The notes under the pieces were generated by a model. It was not told where the DNA came from, searched no databases, and worked only from the letters and a program-made list of their open reading frames with translations. A program made the translations under genes and the position numbers. From Bacteroidota bacterium (GTDB taxonomy: Bacteria > Bacteroidota > Bacteroidia > B-17B0 > B-17BO), in the NCBI GenBank assembly GCA_025356715.1, contig JANXRU010000001.1, positions 1 through 19,773 of the forward strand: a DNA stretch of 19,773 bases, read 5' to 3'. Shown here in pieces: positions 1 through 7,907 of this stretch (position 1 is its first letter; each line of letters opens with the position of its first letter).

Positions 1-48
1 TTTTGCCATGTTTTTATTATCTAGTCTTGTTACTAGTTTCATTTTTTG

Positions 49-108
49 CCCGCAGATTTCGCCGATTACCGCAGAAAAAAATCAGCATTGATTTGCGAGA
101 TTTGCGGG
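49..108. repeat. Imperfect inverted repeat built of 9-10-nt units, downstream of ychF
   Basis: Arms at 49-66 and 91-108 are reverse complements at 14 of 18 positions and enclose a 24-nt loop. Each arm is made of near-identical units of about 9-10 nt around the cores GCAGATTTCGC and TTTGCGAGATTTGCGGG. As plus-strand RNA, three of the four mismatches become G-U wobbles. As ychF mRNA they become A-C or G-A mismatches, so this is not a good ychF terminator. It is noticeably more GC-rich than its surroundings and has no uridine tract after it. It resembles the short interspersed repeats found between genes in many Bacteroidota genomes, but that is recollection and was not checked. A separate small inverted pair, CTAGT/ACTAG, lies at 21-36. 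Confidence 0.6.
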
Positions 109-117
109 AGATTATTT

Positions 118-1218
118 TTACACGTTGAAACGGAAATGCATTACATCTCCATCAGCCACAACATATTCTTTTCCTTCCACTTTTAATTTACCAACTTCTT
201 TACAAGCTGTTTCAGAGCCATACGTAATATAGTCGTTGTAACCAATGACTTCAGCTCTAATAAATCCTTTTTCAAAATCTGTATGAATAACGCCAGCTGC
301 TTGTGGTGCTGTCATTCCTTTTTCAATGGTCCAAGCACGTACTTCTTTAACACCTGCGGTAAAATACGTTTGTAGTTTTAGTAAACTATAAGCTTGCTTA
401 ATTAATTTATTAACACCTGGTTCATCTAATCCCATTTCGCCAAGAAATAGTTGTTTTTCTTCGTAAGTTTCTAAAGAAGCAATTTCACTTTCCATCGCTG
501 CTGTAATTACTAAAATTTCAGCTCCTTCGCCTTTCACAGATTCCTTAACTGCATCTACATATTTGTTACCTGTTTTTGCAGAAGCTTCATCAACATTACA
601 TACGTACATAACCGGCTTAATAGTAAGCATGTGTAAATCTTCAATATATGGCAATTCACTTTCTTCTAATATGCATGCTCTCGCTGATTTTCCGCTTTCT
701 AACGTTTCTTTAATTTTCATTAATGTATTAAAAGTTTTTACGGCTTCTTTGTCGTTACCAACTTTAGCAGCCTTTTCAAACTTTTTCAATTTAGCTTCAA
801 CCGATTCTAAATCTTTCAATTGTAACTCTGTATCTATAATTTCTTTATCACGAACGGGATTCACGTTACCATCCACATGAATAATATTATCATCATCAAA
901 GCAACGTAATACATGCAATATTGCATTACACTCGCGGATATTTCCCAAAAATTTATTTCCTAAACCTTCTCCTTTACTTGCTCCTTTTACCAAACCAGCA
1001 ATGTCTACAATTTCAACCGTTGTTGGCTGAACTGCCTGAGGCTTAACCAATTCTGATAGTTTATTTAAACGTTCATCTGGAACAGTTATCACCCCTACAT
1101 TTGGTTCAATAGTACAAAACGGAAAATTTGCCGCTTGTGCCTTTGCATTACTTAAACAATTAAAAAGAGTTGATTTTCCTACATTAGGCAACCCTACAAT
1201 TCCACATTTTAAAGCCAT
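118..1218 (-). CDS. ychF: Redox-regulated ribosome-associated ATPase YchF (OLA1/Obg-related)
   Basis: A cytosolic P-loop NTPase of the TRAFAC class that binds ribosomes and prefers ATP over GTP in studied homologues. It is implicated in translation and the oxidative stress response. The 366 residues match the usual length of about 363. Visible motifs are the P-loop GLPNVGKS (residues 9-16), the Walker B/G3 motif DIAG (72-75), and NVDE (208-211), where a GTPase would have NKxD; that change underlies the ATP preference. A helical insertion lies around 130-180, and the C-terminal TGS domain covers roughly 283-365. Start is ATG and the stop TAA lies at 118-120. It is transcribed alone, divergent from the transketolase gene. 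Identification is close to certain. Confidence 0.97.
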   Translation of the reverse strand: MALKCGIVGLPNVGKSTLFNCLSNAKAQAANFPFCTIEPNVGVITVPDERLNKLSELVKPQAVQPTTVEIVDIAGLVKGASKGEGLGNKFLGNIRECNAILHVLRCFDDDNIIHVDGNVNPVRDKEIIDTELQLKDLESVEAKLKKFEKAAKVGNDKEAVKTFNTLMKIKETLESGKSARACILEESELPYIEDLHMLTIKPVMYVCNVDEASAKTGNKYVDAVKESVKGEGAEILVITAAMESEIASLETYEEKQLFLGEMGLDEPGVNKLIKQAYSLLKLQTYFTAGVKEVRAWTIEKGMTAPQAAGVIHTDFEKGFIRAEVIGYNDYITYGSETACKEVGKLKVEGKEYVVADGDVMHFRFNV

Positions 1219-1249
1219 TTCAAGTTAGTTTTTAGTTATTCGTTTAATT

Positions 1250-1268
1250 TTTTGGTTACTAACCAAAA
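1250..1268. promoter_or_regulatory. Perfect 9-bp palindrome in the ychF leader, possible operator
   Basis: TTTTGGTTA, one central C at 1259, then TAACCAAAA form an exact dyad. It lies 31 bp upstream of the ychF start codon and between that codon and the candidate -7 box at 1302-1309. It could therefore be an operator or part of the 5' leader. No uridine tract suggests termination. The regulator is unknown. Confidence 0.35.
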
Positions 1269-1301
1269 GCAATAAACCTTACATTATTATTAAATAAGTT
1301 G

Positions 1302-1309
1302 CAAATATA
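1302..1309 (-). promoter_or_regulatory. Candidate Bacteroidota -7 box for ychF
   Basis: Read on the minus strand this is TATATTTG, an exact match to the Bacteroidota housekeeping -7 consensus TAnnTTTG. It lies about 84 bp upstream of the ychF ATG. No convincing TTG -33 element is seen at normal spacing, so the call rests on the -7 box and its position in an intergenic region. Confidence 0.4.
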
Positions 1310-1465
1310 TCAAATTCGAGTACTTGACTTTGCTATTAATTGTAGCAATCTATGGCAGTTTTTAACAACTAGCTGTGATTAGGCGTAAAACATGGTTAAT
1401 ATTTTTTATTTTTTAACATCCTGTCGTTATTATTAACATTGGCATTATAAAGGCAATTCAAATAG

Positions 1466-1473
1466 TACTTTTG
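1466..1473 (+). promoter_or_regulatory. Candidate Bacteroidota -7 box for the transketolase gene
   Basis: TACTTTTG matches TAnnTTTG exactly and ends 17 bp before the ATG at 1491, which implies a very short leader. A TTG at 1439-1441 could be the -33 element, although its 24-nt spacer is slightly longer than usual. Confidence 0.45.
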
Positions 1474-1490
1474 CCCAAAACACCTCATTT

Positions 1491-2339
1491 ATGGCAGATA
1501 TTTTAGCACTTCAAAAATTATCCTCTCAAGTACGCAGAGACATTGTTCGTATGGTTCATGCAGTAAGTTCTGGGCATCCGGGCGGTTCTTTGGGCTGTAC
1601 AGAGTATTTAGTAGCGTTGTATAACGGCGTTATTAAGCATGACCCTAAAAACTTTACCATGGATGGGAAAGATGATGATTTATTCTTTTTAAGTAATGGT
1701 CATATTTCACCAGTATTTTATAGTGTTTTAGCACGCTGTGGCTATTTTCCAGTTGAAGAATTAAAAACGTTCCGTCGTTTAAATACCCGTTTACAAGGGC
1801 ATCCAACTACTCATGATCATTTACCGGGTGTTCGCATTGCCAGCGGTTCTTTAGGGCAAGGGATGAGTGTTGCCATTGGTGCGGCTTTAGCAAAAAAATT
1901 AAATAAAGATAATGGCATTATATACAGTTTGCACGGCGATGGTGAGTTACAAGAAGGGCAAATTTGGGAAGCTGCCATGTATGCATCAGCTAATAATGTT
2001 GATAATTACATTGCTACTATTGATTACAATGGCCGTCAAATTGATGGTGATGTAGAAAATGTATTGTCTCTTGGTAATTTAAGAGCTAAATGGGAAGCTT
2101 TTGGCTGGCAAGTTATTGAAACAGAAAAAGGAAACGACATTGCATCCGTAATTTCAGGCTTAGATTTAGCAAAAAGCTTATTAGGTAAAGGAAAGCCTGT
2201 GATGAATATTATGAAAACTGAAATGGGAGCTGGAGTTGATTTTATGATGGGAACACATAAATGGCATGGTTCTGCACCTAATGATGAGCAATTAGCGAAA
2301 GCATTAGGACAATTAGAAGAAAGCTTAGGGGATTATTAG
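1491..2339 (+). CDS. Transketolase, N-terminal (TPP-binding) subunit
   Basis: The first half of a split transketolase, which moves two-carbon ketol units between sugar phosphates in the pentose phosphate pathway. At 282 residues it matches stand-alone N-terminal subunits. It carries SGHPGGSLG (27-35), SNGH (68-71), QGHPTTHDHLPG (102-113), GSLGQG (119-124), and the TPP/Mg motif starting GDGELQEG (149-156) and ending at N180 in DYNGRQ. All of these are canonical for true transketolases. A C-terminal pyrimidine-binding subunit normally sits next to such a gene. Here the next gene, 88 bp on, is an unrelated acyltransferase, so the partner must be elsewhere. The paralogous pair at 14562-16239 is more divergent and lies in a polysaccharide locus. 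Start is ATG with a good -7 box just upstream. Confidence 0.93.
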   Translation: MADILALQKLSSQVRRDIVRMVHAVSSGHPGGSLGCTEYLVALYNGVIKHDPKNFTMDGKDDDLFFLSNGHISPVFYSVLARCGYFPVEELKTFRRLNTRLQGHPTTHDHLPGVRIASGSLGQGMSVAIGAALAKKLNKDNGIIYSLHGDGELQEGQIWEAAMYASANNVDNYIATIDYNGRQIDGDVENVLSLGNLRAKWEAFGWQVIETEKGNDIASVISGLDLAKSLLGKGKPVMNIMKTEMGAGVDFMMGTHKWHGSAPNDEQLAKALGQLEESLGDY

Positions 2340-2427
2340 TTTTTATATAGTTTTTCTGTTTTTAAAGCTTAATGATTTATTTCACTACTTATTAGTGATT
2401 AAATTCAACTAACGAATATTTTACCAA

Positions 2428-3486
2428 ATGGAAAACAGGGCTTTAGAAATTGATGCATTAAGAGGGATTGCTGCATTGATGATTATTATTAATCATTTTC
2501 CTGTTCCTAAAGGATTTGACGAATATTTTTTCGGGTTATTTTGTACAGGAGTTGATTTGTTTTTTATAATAAGTGGGTTTGTTATATTATTAACTGTTCA
2601 AAAAACACAAAACTGGAAAGATTTTTTAATTAATAGATTCTCTCGGTTATATCCAACATATTGGGCTTGTGCTACCTTAAGTTTTATTGCTATTTTAATA
2701 TCTCAAAATTTCTCTGAATTTAAAAATTCTGAAACCTATTTAATTCATTCTTATTTAGTAAACTTAAGTATGCTACAATTTAATTTTCATTACAGTAACA
2801 TTGATGATAGTTATTGGACATTAATTATCGAACTCATTTTTTATGCTATCATATTTTTAATTCTACTCTTTAAACAACTAAAAAACATTATTCCAATTGG
2901 TTTTATAATCTTATTAATTACAATTTTGAATCGTTTTTATGTTAAAAATCTTTTAGATAATAATAATTATTTAACTGAAATAAGTTTCAATACCCCTTTA
3001 TTAAAGTACTTCCCTTTATTTTATTCAGGAATTCTTTTTTATAAACTAAAAACAGAATCGAAAAAAAATAGTTATTGGATATTAATTGGTTTTTCTTTTT
3101 TAGTACAACTCTACTTATACCATGTTTTTTATAATAACAGAGCTTCCTTAACTTTTTATCAATACATATCTATATTAATAACAATCTATTTGGTTTTTGT
3201 GCTTTATGTTTTCAATAAATTAAATTTTATTGTAACGAAATTTACACTTTGGCTTGGAAGTGTTTCGTTTTGCTTATATTTAATTAATCTTACTATTGGC
3301 TATAAAATTGTATTTGTTTATTTATCTCTACATTTAAATTACTTACCATCACTCGGATTAACTTTAATAATTATTTTCGCACTCTCTATATTAGTTCACA
3401 AATTTATTGAAATACCATCCATTAAATTAATTAGAAAATTATACAAAAACTCCAACCTATCTGCTAAAACAGATATTCCTACCTAA
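2428..3486 (+). CDS. Acyltransferase family 3 (OafA/YrhL-like) membrane protein
   Basis: A multi-pass inner-membrane acyltransferase of the type that O-acetylates surface polysaccharides or other exported glycans. The family signature is plain near the N-terminus: EIDALRGIAALM (7-18), the likely catalytic His23, GVDLFFIISGF (41-51), and NRFSRLYPTYW (69-79). The rest is a series of about ten hydrophobic segments rich in Phe, Ile and Leu. The 352 residues fit acyltransferases without the extra C-terminal SGNH domain. Base composition is very AT-rich even for this window: two 60-base lines sampled near 2821-2940 have only 10-12 G or C each. This partly reflects hydrophobic codons but may also indicate transfer. 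The VWA gene follows after 21 bp, so the two may be co-transcribed. The acceptor substrate cannot be told. Confidence 0.88.
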   Translation: MENRALEIDALRGIAALMIIINHFPVPKGFDEYFFGLFCTGVDLFFIISGFVILLTVQKTQNWKDFLINRFSRLYPTYWACATLSFIAILISQNFSEFKNSETYLIHSYLVNLSMLQFNFHYSNIDDSYWTLIIELIFYAIIFLILLFKQLKNIIPIGFIILLITILNRFYVKNLLDNNNYLTEISFNTPLLKYFPLFYSGILFYKLKTESKKNSYWILIGFSFLVQLYLYHVFYNNRASLTFYQYISILITIYLVFVLYVFNKLNFIVTKFTLWLGSVSFCLYLINLTIGYKIVFVYLSLHLNYLPSLGLTLIIIFALSILVHKFIEIPSIKLIRKLYKNSNLSAKTDIPT

Positions 3487-3507
3487 GAAAAAAATTATTT
3501 AAAACAC

Positions 3508-4863
3508 ATGAAATTCATACTGCCAATACTATTTTTACTATTCTTTAAAATAGCTAACGCTCAAACAACAAATCGTATCCTTTTTATCTTTGACGATTCA
3601 TATTCTATGTATGCGCCTTGGAATAGCAATATCAAAATAGAAGTAGCAAAAAAAATAATGGGTGAGTTTTTAGATAGTCTTAAAACTATTCCAGATTTAG
3701 AATTAGCGCTGCGTTGTTATGGGCATCAAACTTTTATTAAACCAACAAGAAACTGTCAAGATACCAAACTAGAAGTGCCCTTTGCTATAGCCTCCAAATC
3801 TGCTCCTATCATCAAGCAACGTATTCAGAAATTAGAACCACTCGGTACTACCCCAATTGCCTATTCTTTAGGAGAATGTTCTGCCGATTTTACCCCATGT
3901 AGCAATTGCAGAAACATTATTATTTTGATAACAGATGGCATTGAAGAATGTGGTGGTAATCCCTGTGAAGTTTCGTTAGCCTTACAAAAAAAAGGAATCT
4001 TCTTAAGACCCTTTGTTATTGGTGTTGGGCTTGATGTGAAATTTGCAGATGTGTTTGGCTGCATGGGTAAATTTTATGATGTGAGTAATGAAGCTAATTT
4101 TAAAGACGTGTTAAATTTAGTGTTAACAGAAGCTATTTCACAAACAACAGTTCAAGTAGATTTGCTTGACATTACTAAAAAACCTACTGAAACGGATGTA
4201 AACATGACTTTTTATGATTCAAATACAAAACAAATCAAATACAATTATTTACATACAATTAATCACAGAGGTAATCCAGATACACTAGTACTTAACCCAA
4301 ATTGTAAATACGATTTAGTCGTTCATACAATCCCTCCTATTGAGAAAAAAAACATATCGATTACCAAAGGAAAACACAATGTAATTCCTGTTGATGCACC
4401 ACAAGGCTATTTAAAACTGGAATTAGACGGGCAAGCTAATAAATATTATCCAACAACTGTTATACGAAAAAAAGGAGAGATGAATACTTTAACCATACAA
4501 GATTTTGGTAAAACAGAAAAATATATTGTTGGAAAATATGATTTAGAAATATTAACACTTCCCCGAATTAAATTAAATGATGTAGAAATTTTACAAAGCA
4601 CCACTAATACGATTAAAGTTCCAACCTCTGGGAATGTTTATTTGAATAAGGGAAATAAAGGGTATGGCAGTATTTTTACGGATGATGGCAAAAAAGTAAC
4701 TTGGGTTTGTAACTTGAATTCAAATTTGCAAACTGAAATTATATACTTGCAACCAGGTAATTATAAATTAGAATTTAGATATGAAACTTCTAAAGAAACT
4801 ATCCAAACGATAGAAAGAAAATTTACAATTGTTTCATCGACAACCATTAATTTAAAGTTGTAG
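3508..4863 (+). CDS. Secreted von Willebrand factor A (VWA) domain protein
   Basis: An exported protein with a metal-dependent adhesion (MIDAS) domain, presumably binding a protein or ligand outside the cytoplasm; its exact role is unknown. Residues 1-19 form a signal peptide, a hydrophobic core followed by ANA, with likely signal peptidase I cleavage before QT. The VWA domain runs over roughly 22-210. Its MIDAS residues are visible: D29-x-S31-x-S33 in FDDSYS, a Thr in LGTTPIAYSL, and the Asp in LITDGIEECGG. Several cysteines, including the pair in CSNC, could form disulfides after export. Residues about 215-451 look beta-rich and hydrophilic, like tandem carbohydrate-binding-like or Ig-like domains, with no recognised motif. 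No type IX sorting domain is visible. It is probably co-transcribed with the acyltransferase. It ends only 6 bp from the end of the convergent glycosyltransferase. Confidence 0.85.
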   Translation: MKFILPILFLLFFKIANAQTTNRILFIFDDSYSMYAPWNSNIKIEVAKKIMGEFLDSLKTIPDLELALRCYGHQTFIKPTRNCQDTKLEVPFAIASKSAPIIKQRIQKLEPLGTTPIAYSLGECSADFTPCSNCRNIIILITDGIEECGGNPCEVSLALQKKGIFLRPFVIGVGLDVKFADVFGCMGKFYDVSNEANFKDVLNLVLTEAISQTTVQVDLLDITKKPTETDVNMTFYDSNTKQIKYNYLHTINHRGNPDTLVLNPNCKYDLVVHTIPPIEKKNISITKGKHNVIPVDAPQGYLKLELDGQANKYYPTTVIRKKGEMNTLTIQDFGKTEKYIVGKYDLEILTLPRIKLNDVEILQSTTNTIKVPTSGNVYLNKGNKGYGSIFTDDGKKVTWVCNLNSNLQTEIIYLQPGNYKLEFRYETSKETIQTIERKFTIVSSTTINLKL

Positions 4864-4869
4864 ATTTTA

Positions 4870-5835
4870 TTAGATAACAATATCGTTACCACACTTAAAA
4901 TCATTTTTTGGACAAGTCTTAAAACCGTGTAATCCACAGGGTTTACAAGCCAAACCTTTTACTTCAATCACTTTAGAATTAGTTGATAATGGGTAAAAAC
5001 CATATGCAGGAACGGTTGAACAAAAAAAGGCAGTTGTTGCTGCATTAACCGCAGACGCTAAATGCAAAGGCCCACTGTCATTTACATAATTCATAGACGC
5101 GTGCTTCATTAATTCGCACGATTCCAATAATGATAATTTGCCTGCTAGTACTTGTATGTTGGTGTGTTTTGATTCTTCTTTAATTTTTGTACAAAGCTCT
5201 TCATCAACGGCTGCACCTAATAAATAAATAGTTGTATCATTAGCAATGCTATTACATAATACCTCCCATTTATGTGGCGGTAGCTGTTTAGTAGCCCAAA
5301 CAGACGATGGCGCCATACATACAAATGGCAATATGACGTATGGCTCAATAGCAGTAAATTGCTTAAAGGTTGGATAAAGCTTAGGTTTAGCAATAGTTTT
5401 ATCGGTAATAGTTTCAATTAAATCATTATAACGAGCAATTTCATGTCTTCCATCGCCAATACGGTGCGATGCTTTATGATTAAACAAAAACGAAAATGGG
5501 TTTTTGTCGTAGCCACTTGTATAACGTGCTTTTGAAAAAGCAGTAATAAAGCCAGAACTTGCGTATCGATGTAAATTAATCACAGTATCAAATTGATGAG
5601 CACGAACCGTTTTTAGTAACTTAAACAGGCTTTTATATTTTCCTTCTCTTTTATTCCATATCAATAAGTTGCTTAAAAAAGGATGGTCTTGATACAGTGT
5701 TTCATTACCTTTACGAACTAATAAAGAAATTTTTGCTTGAGGAAAAAACGAATGCAATTTTTCAAGAACCGAAGAAGCTAAAATAGCATCACCAATAAAA
5801 GCAGTTTGTATTACAAGTATGTTTTTGTGAGTCAA
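4870..5835 (-). CDS. Glycosyltransferase family 9 (ADP-heptose:LPS heptosyltransferase-like)
   Basis: A GT-B fold enzyme of the WaaC/WaaF family, which adds heptose or a related sugar to the LPS inner core at the cytoplasmic face of the inner membrane. Support comes from the N-terminal motif ILVIQTAFIGDAIL (6-19) with candidate catalytic base D16, the middle motif around APSSVWATKQLPPHKW, the nucleotide-sugar motif NDSGPLHLASA, and the cysteine-rich tail LACKPCGLHGFKTCPK typical of the family. The 321 residues are normal. The start is TTG (5833-5835 reads CAA on the plus strand). An in-frame TAA lies four codons upstream and no ATG lies between it and the family motif, so no other common start codon fits. 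It is convergent with the VWA gene, with no visible terminator between them. Sugar specificity cannot be assigned. Confidence 0.9.
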   Translation of the reverse strand: MTHKNILVIQTAFIGDAILASSVLEKLHSFFPQAKISLLVRKGNETLYQDHPFLSNLLIWNKREGKYKSLFKLLKTVRAHQFDTVINLHRYASSGFITAFSKARYTSGYDKNPFSFLFNHKASHRIGDGRHEIARYNDLIETITDKTIAKPKLYPTFKQFTAIEPYVILPFVCMAPSSVWATKQLPPHKWEVLCNSIANDTTIYLLGAAVDEELCTKIKEESKHTNIQVLAGKLSLLESCELMKHASMNYVNDSGPLHLASAVNAATTAFFCSTVPAYGFYPLSTNSKVIEVKGLACKPCGLHGFKTCPKNDFKCGNDIVI

Positions 5836-5943
5836 AAAATTAAATTAAATAATCAGTGTGCTTCAAATTTCAAAAATCTATTAATTTCGAATATTCTACT
5901 TTAATAAAGGTACCAAATTTGCATTTAAAAAATATGATCAATA

Positions 5944-5985
5944 AAACAAAAACCCTAAACTATTGACAGTAAAGGGTTTTTGTTT
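5944..5985 (-). terminator. Strong hairpin terminator downstream of the tRNA gene
   Basis: A perfect 13-bp inverted repeat (5944-5956 and 5973-5985) encloses a 16-nt loop. The stem contains an AGGG/CCCT core flanked by A and T tracts, the form of a factor-independent terminator that works in both directions. It lies 4 bp beyond the CCA end of the minus-strand tRNA and so probably ends its transcript. It would also separate tRNA transcription from the glycosyltransferase gene further left. Confidence 0.8.
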
Positions 5986-5989
5986 GATT

Positions 5990-6066
5990 TGGTGCTCCCA
6001 CCTGGAATCGAACCAGGCACCTACTGATTATGAGTCAGTTGCTCTAACCGAATGAGCTATAGGAGC
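5990..6066 (-). tRNA. tRNA with anticodon CAT: elongator Met, or Ile decoded through lysidine
   Basis: The minus strand folds as a full 77-nt cloverleaf: acceptor GCTCCTA with TGGGAGC, D stem GCTC/GAGC, anticodon stem ACTGA/TCAGT around loop CTCATAA, five-base variable loop, and T arm CCTGG-TTCGATT-CCAGG. Discriminator A and an encoded CCA end the gene at 5990. It is not initiator tRNA: the first acceptor pair is a normal G-C and the anticodon stem lacks three consecutive G-C pairs. Elongator Met is the default reading. The isoleucine tRNA with a lysidine-modified CAT anticodon cannot be excluded by eye. Confidence 0.95.
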
Positions 6067-6105
6067 ATTCTGAAATCTAGTTCAGATTTTGAGTGCGTAA
6101 AAATA

Positions 6106-6113
6106 TATATTTG
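6106..6113 (+). promoter_or_regulatory. Candidate Bacteroidota -7 box for the HAD/Nif3/zinc-ribbon genes
   Basis: TATATTTG matches TAnnTTTG exactly and ends 20 bp before the ATG at 6134. The nearest upstream TTG (6089-6091) is too close for a standard -33 element, so support is the -7 box and its position only. Confidence 0.45.
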
Positions 6114-6133
6114 TAGCACAATAACAAAATAAT

Positions 6134-6769
6134 ATGAGTGAAATAAAAAATATAATTTTCGATTTGGGCGGTGTTATCATTAATTTAAATACCAATAAAA
6201 CGATTTCTGAATTTAATAAACTCTCTAAACTTCCGTTTGAAGCCATATACACGCAACTACAACAAAGTACTATCTTTGATTTATTTGATAAAGGTCACAT
6301 CACTGAAACTGATTTTTTTAATGAACTAGCAACTGTTACTCAAACGACAGCAACATCAACCGAAATTAAACAGGCATGGAATGCGATGTTGCTTGATTTT
6401 CCATTTCAACGACTTGAATTACTAAAAAAACTAAAACCGCATTATCGGTTGTTTTTATTGAGTAATACCAACGAAACGCACATTACTGAATTTGAAAATA
6501 CCTTATTTAAAACTCATCATTTAAACAATTTAGAATCCTTTTTTGAAAAAGTATACTATTCATGCAGAATGGGGATGCGTAAGCCTGATACCAATATATT
6601 TGAACGTGTTTTATTAGAAAATAAGTTAAGTGCTAACGAAACAATTTTTATTGACGACTCTCCTCAACACATTGAAGGCGCCTTAAAAACAGGCATTAAA
6701 GCTTATTTATTGCAAAAAGAAAAAGAAGTGGAAGAACTAATAAAAGAATTACATTTATTGTCAAACTAA
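6134..6769 (+). CDS. HAD-superfamily (subfamily IA, YihX-like) phosphatase
   Basis: A small soluble phosphatase, probably acting on a sugar phosphate or other small phosphorylated metabolite; substrate unknown. HAD motifs are in order: motif I FDLGGV with nucleophile D10, motif II Ser110 in LLSNTNETH, motif III Lys150 in MRKPD, and motif IV acidic pair D174-D175 in FIDDSPQHIEGA. The usual second Asp of motif I (DxD) is replaced by Gly, as is normal for YihX-like members, so this does not mean a dead enzyme. A helical cap lies between about 18 and 95. At 211 residues it is full length. It is first of three same-strand genes, 40 bp before the Nif3 gene. Confidence 0.9.
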   Translation: MSEIKNIIFDLGGVIINLNTNKTISEFNKLSKLPFEAIYTQLQQSTIFDLFDKGHITETDFFNELATVTQTTATSTEIKQAWNAMLLDFPFQRLELLKKLKPHYRLFLLSNTNETHITEFENTLFKTHHLNNLESFFEKVYYSCRMGMRKPDTNIFERVLLENKLSANETIFIDDSPQHIEGALKTGIKAYLLQKEKEVEELIKELHLLSN

Positions 6770-6809
6770 ACTTTTTATTTTAATCTTGTTATAATTAACT
6801 CTCATAAAT

Positions 6810-7904
6810 ATGCTTTTACAAACTCTAATAGCCGAAATAGAATGCTTTGCACCGCTCGATTACCAAGAATCTTACGACAATTGCGGATTATTGGTAGGCA
6901 ATAAACAACAAGACATAACAGGTGCTTTATTGTGTTTAGATTGCATAGAAGCCACTATTGATGAAGCTTTACAGAAAAATTGTAATTTAATTATTGCGCA
7001 TCATCCTATTATTTTTGGAGGCATCAAAAAATTAAATGGATCTAATTATGTGGAAAGAACCATTATTAAAGCCATACAGCACAATATTGCAATTTATGCT
7101 TGTCATACGAATTTAGATAATGTAAAATTAGGTGTTAACAAAAAAATAGCAGATAAATTAGGCCTGATTAACCAACAAATTTTATCACCAAAAAAATCGT
7201 TATTAAAAAAATTAGTAACCTTTGTTCCTGTTTCACATTTAGAAACTGTTCGTCAGGATTTATTTAATGCAGGCGCTGGTAATATTGGTAATTACAGCCA
7301 ATGTAGTTTTACAAATGAAGGTGTTGGTAGTTTTAAACCAAACGAACTAGCTAATCCGTTTTCAGGTACAAAAGGCGAGTTAAGTTTAGAAAAAGAAACG
7401 CGTTTAGAAGTGATTTTTGAAACAGCAAATTTACAAACCATATTATCTGCACTTCATAAAAATCATCCTTACGAAGAAGTTGCTTACGATCTGTATCAAT
7501 TAGAAAATCATTACCAAAATATTGGTTCAGGGATGATTGGCGAATTAGAAAAACCGATCTCTGAAAAAGAATTTTTAGAGAATTTAACAAAAATATTTGG
7601 TTTAAAAACACTAAAACATACCGCCTTTTTAAATAAAACTATCAAAAAAGTGGCTTTGTGTGGTGGAAGTGGGAGTTTCTTATTAAAAAACGCAATTAAC
7701 TCAAAATCAAACATTTACATTAGTTCTGATTTCAAATACCATGAGTTTTTTGATGCTGAAAATCAAATTTTAATTGCCGATATTGGGCATTATGAATCTG
7801 AGCAATTTACACCTGAAATATTTTATGAGATTATATCAAAAAAATTCCCTACTTTCGCATCCTATTTAACGGAAACAAACACTAACCCGGTTAATTATTT
7901 TTAA
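6810..7904 (+). CDS. Nif3-like dinuclear metal-centre protein (YbgI/SA1388 family, long form)
   Basis: A member of the NIF3 family, which carries a two-metal site in a toroidal hexamer. It is often labelled GTP cyclohydrolase 1 type 2, but the physiological role is unsettled. Metal ligands are visible: H64-H65 in IIAHHPIIFGG, the Asp in HTNLDN (D103), and H327 plus E331 in GHYESEQ near the C-terminus. The 364 residues match the long form, in which a PII/CutA-like domain (about 125-230) splits the two halves of the NIF3 fold. The zinc-ribbon gene starts 3 bp after its stop, so the two are probably translated from one message. This pairing occurs in distant bacteria and suggests a shared function. 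Confidence 0.92.
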   Translation: MLLQTLIAEIECFAPLDYQESYDNCGLLVGNKQQDITGALLCLDCIEATIDEALQKNCNLIIAHHPIIFGGIKKLNGSNYVERTIIKAIQHNIAIYACHTNLDNVKLGVNKKIADKLGLINQQILSPKKSLLKKLVTFVPVSHLETVRQDLFNAGAGNIGNYSQCSFTNEGVGSFKPNELANPFSGTKGELSLEKETRLEVIFETANLQTILSALHKNHPYEEVAYDLYQLENHYQNIGSGMIGELEKPISEKEFLENLTKIFGLKTLKHTAFLNKTIKKVALCGGSGSFLLKNAINSKSNIYISSDFKYHEFFDAENQILIADIGHYESEQFTPEIFYEIISKKFPTFASYLTETNTNPVNYF

Positions 7905-7907
7905 ATT

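Noticed and set aside
563..880. Open frames opposite ychF, Nif3, zinc-ribbon, CHU_C, rfbH and other genes as extra proteins
   Set aside because: They lie antisense to, or in another frame of, genes with clear family motifs, show no motifs of their own and have no promoter or ribosome-binding support.
2382..2398. Hairpin TCACTA/TAGTGA downstream of the transketolase gene
   Set aside because: The 6-bp stem is weak and lacks a T tract, so it is not a credible intrinsic terminator.
6134..6769. HAD protein as an inactive enzyme because the second motif I Asp is Gly
   Set aside because: DxG in this position is normal in the YihX-like group, and the nucleophile, Ser, Lys and acidic pair are all present.
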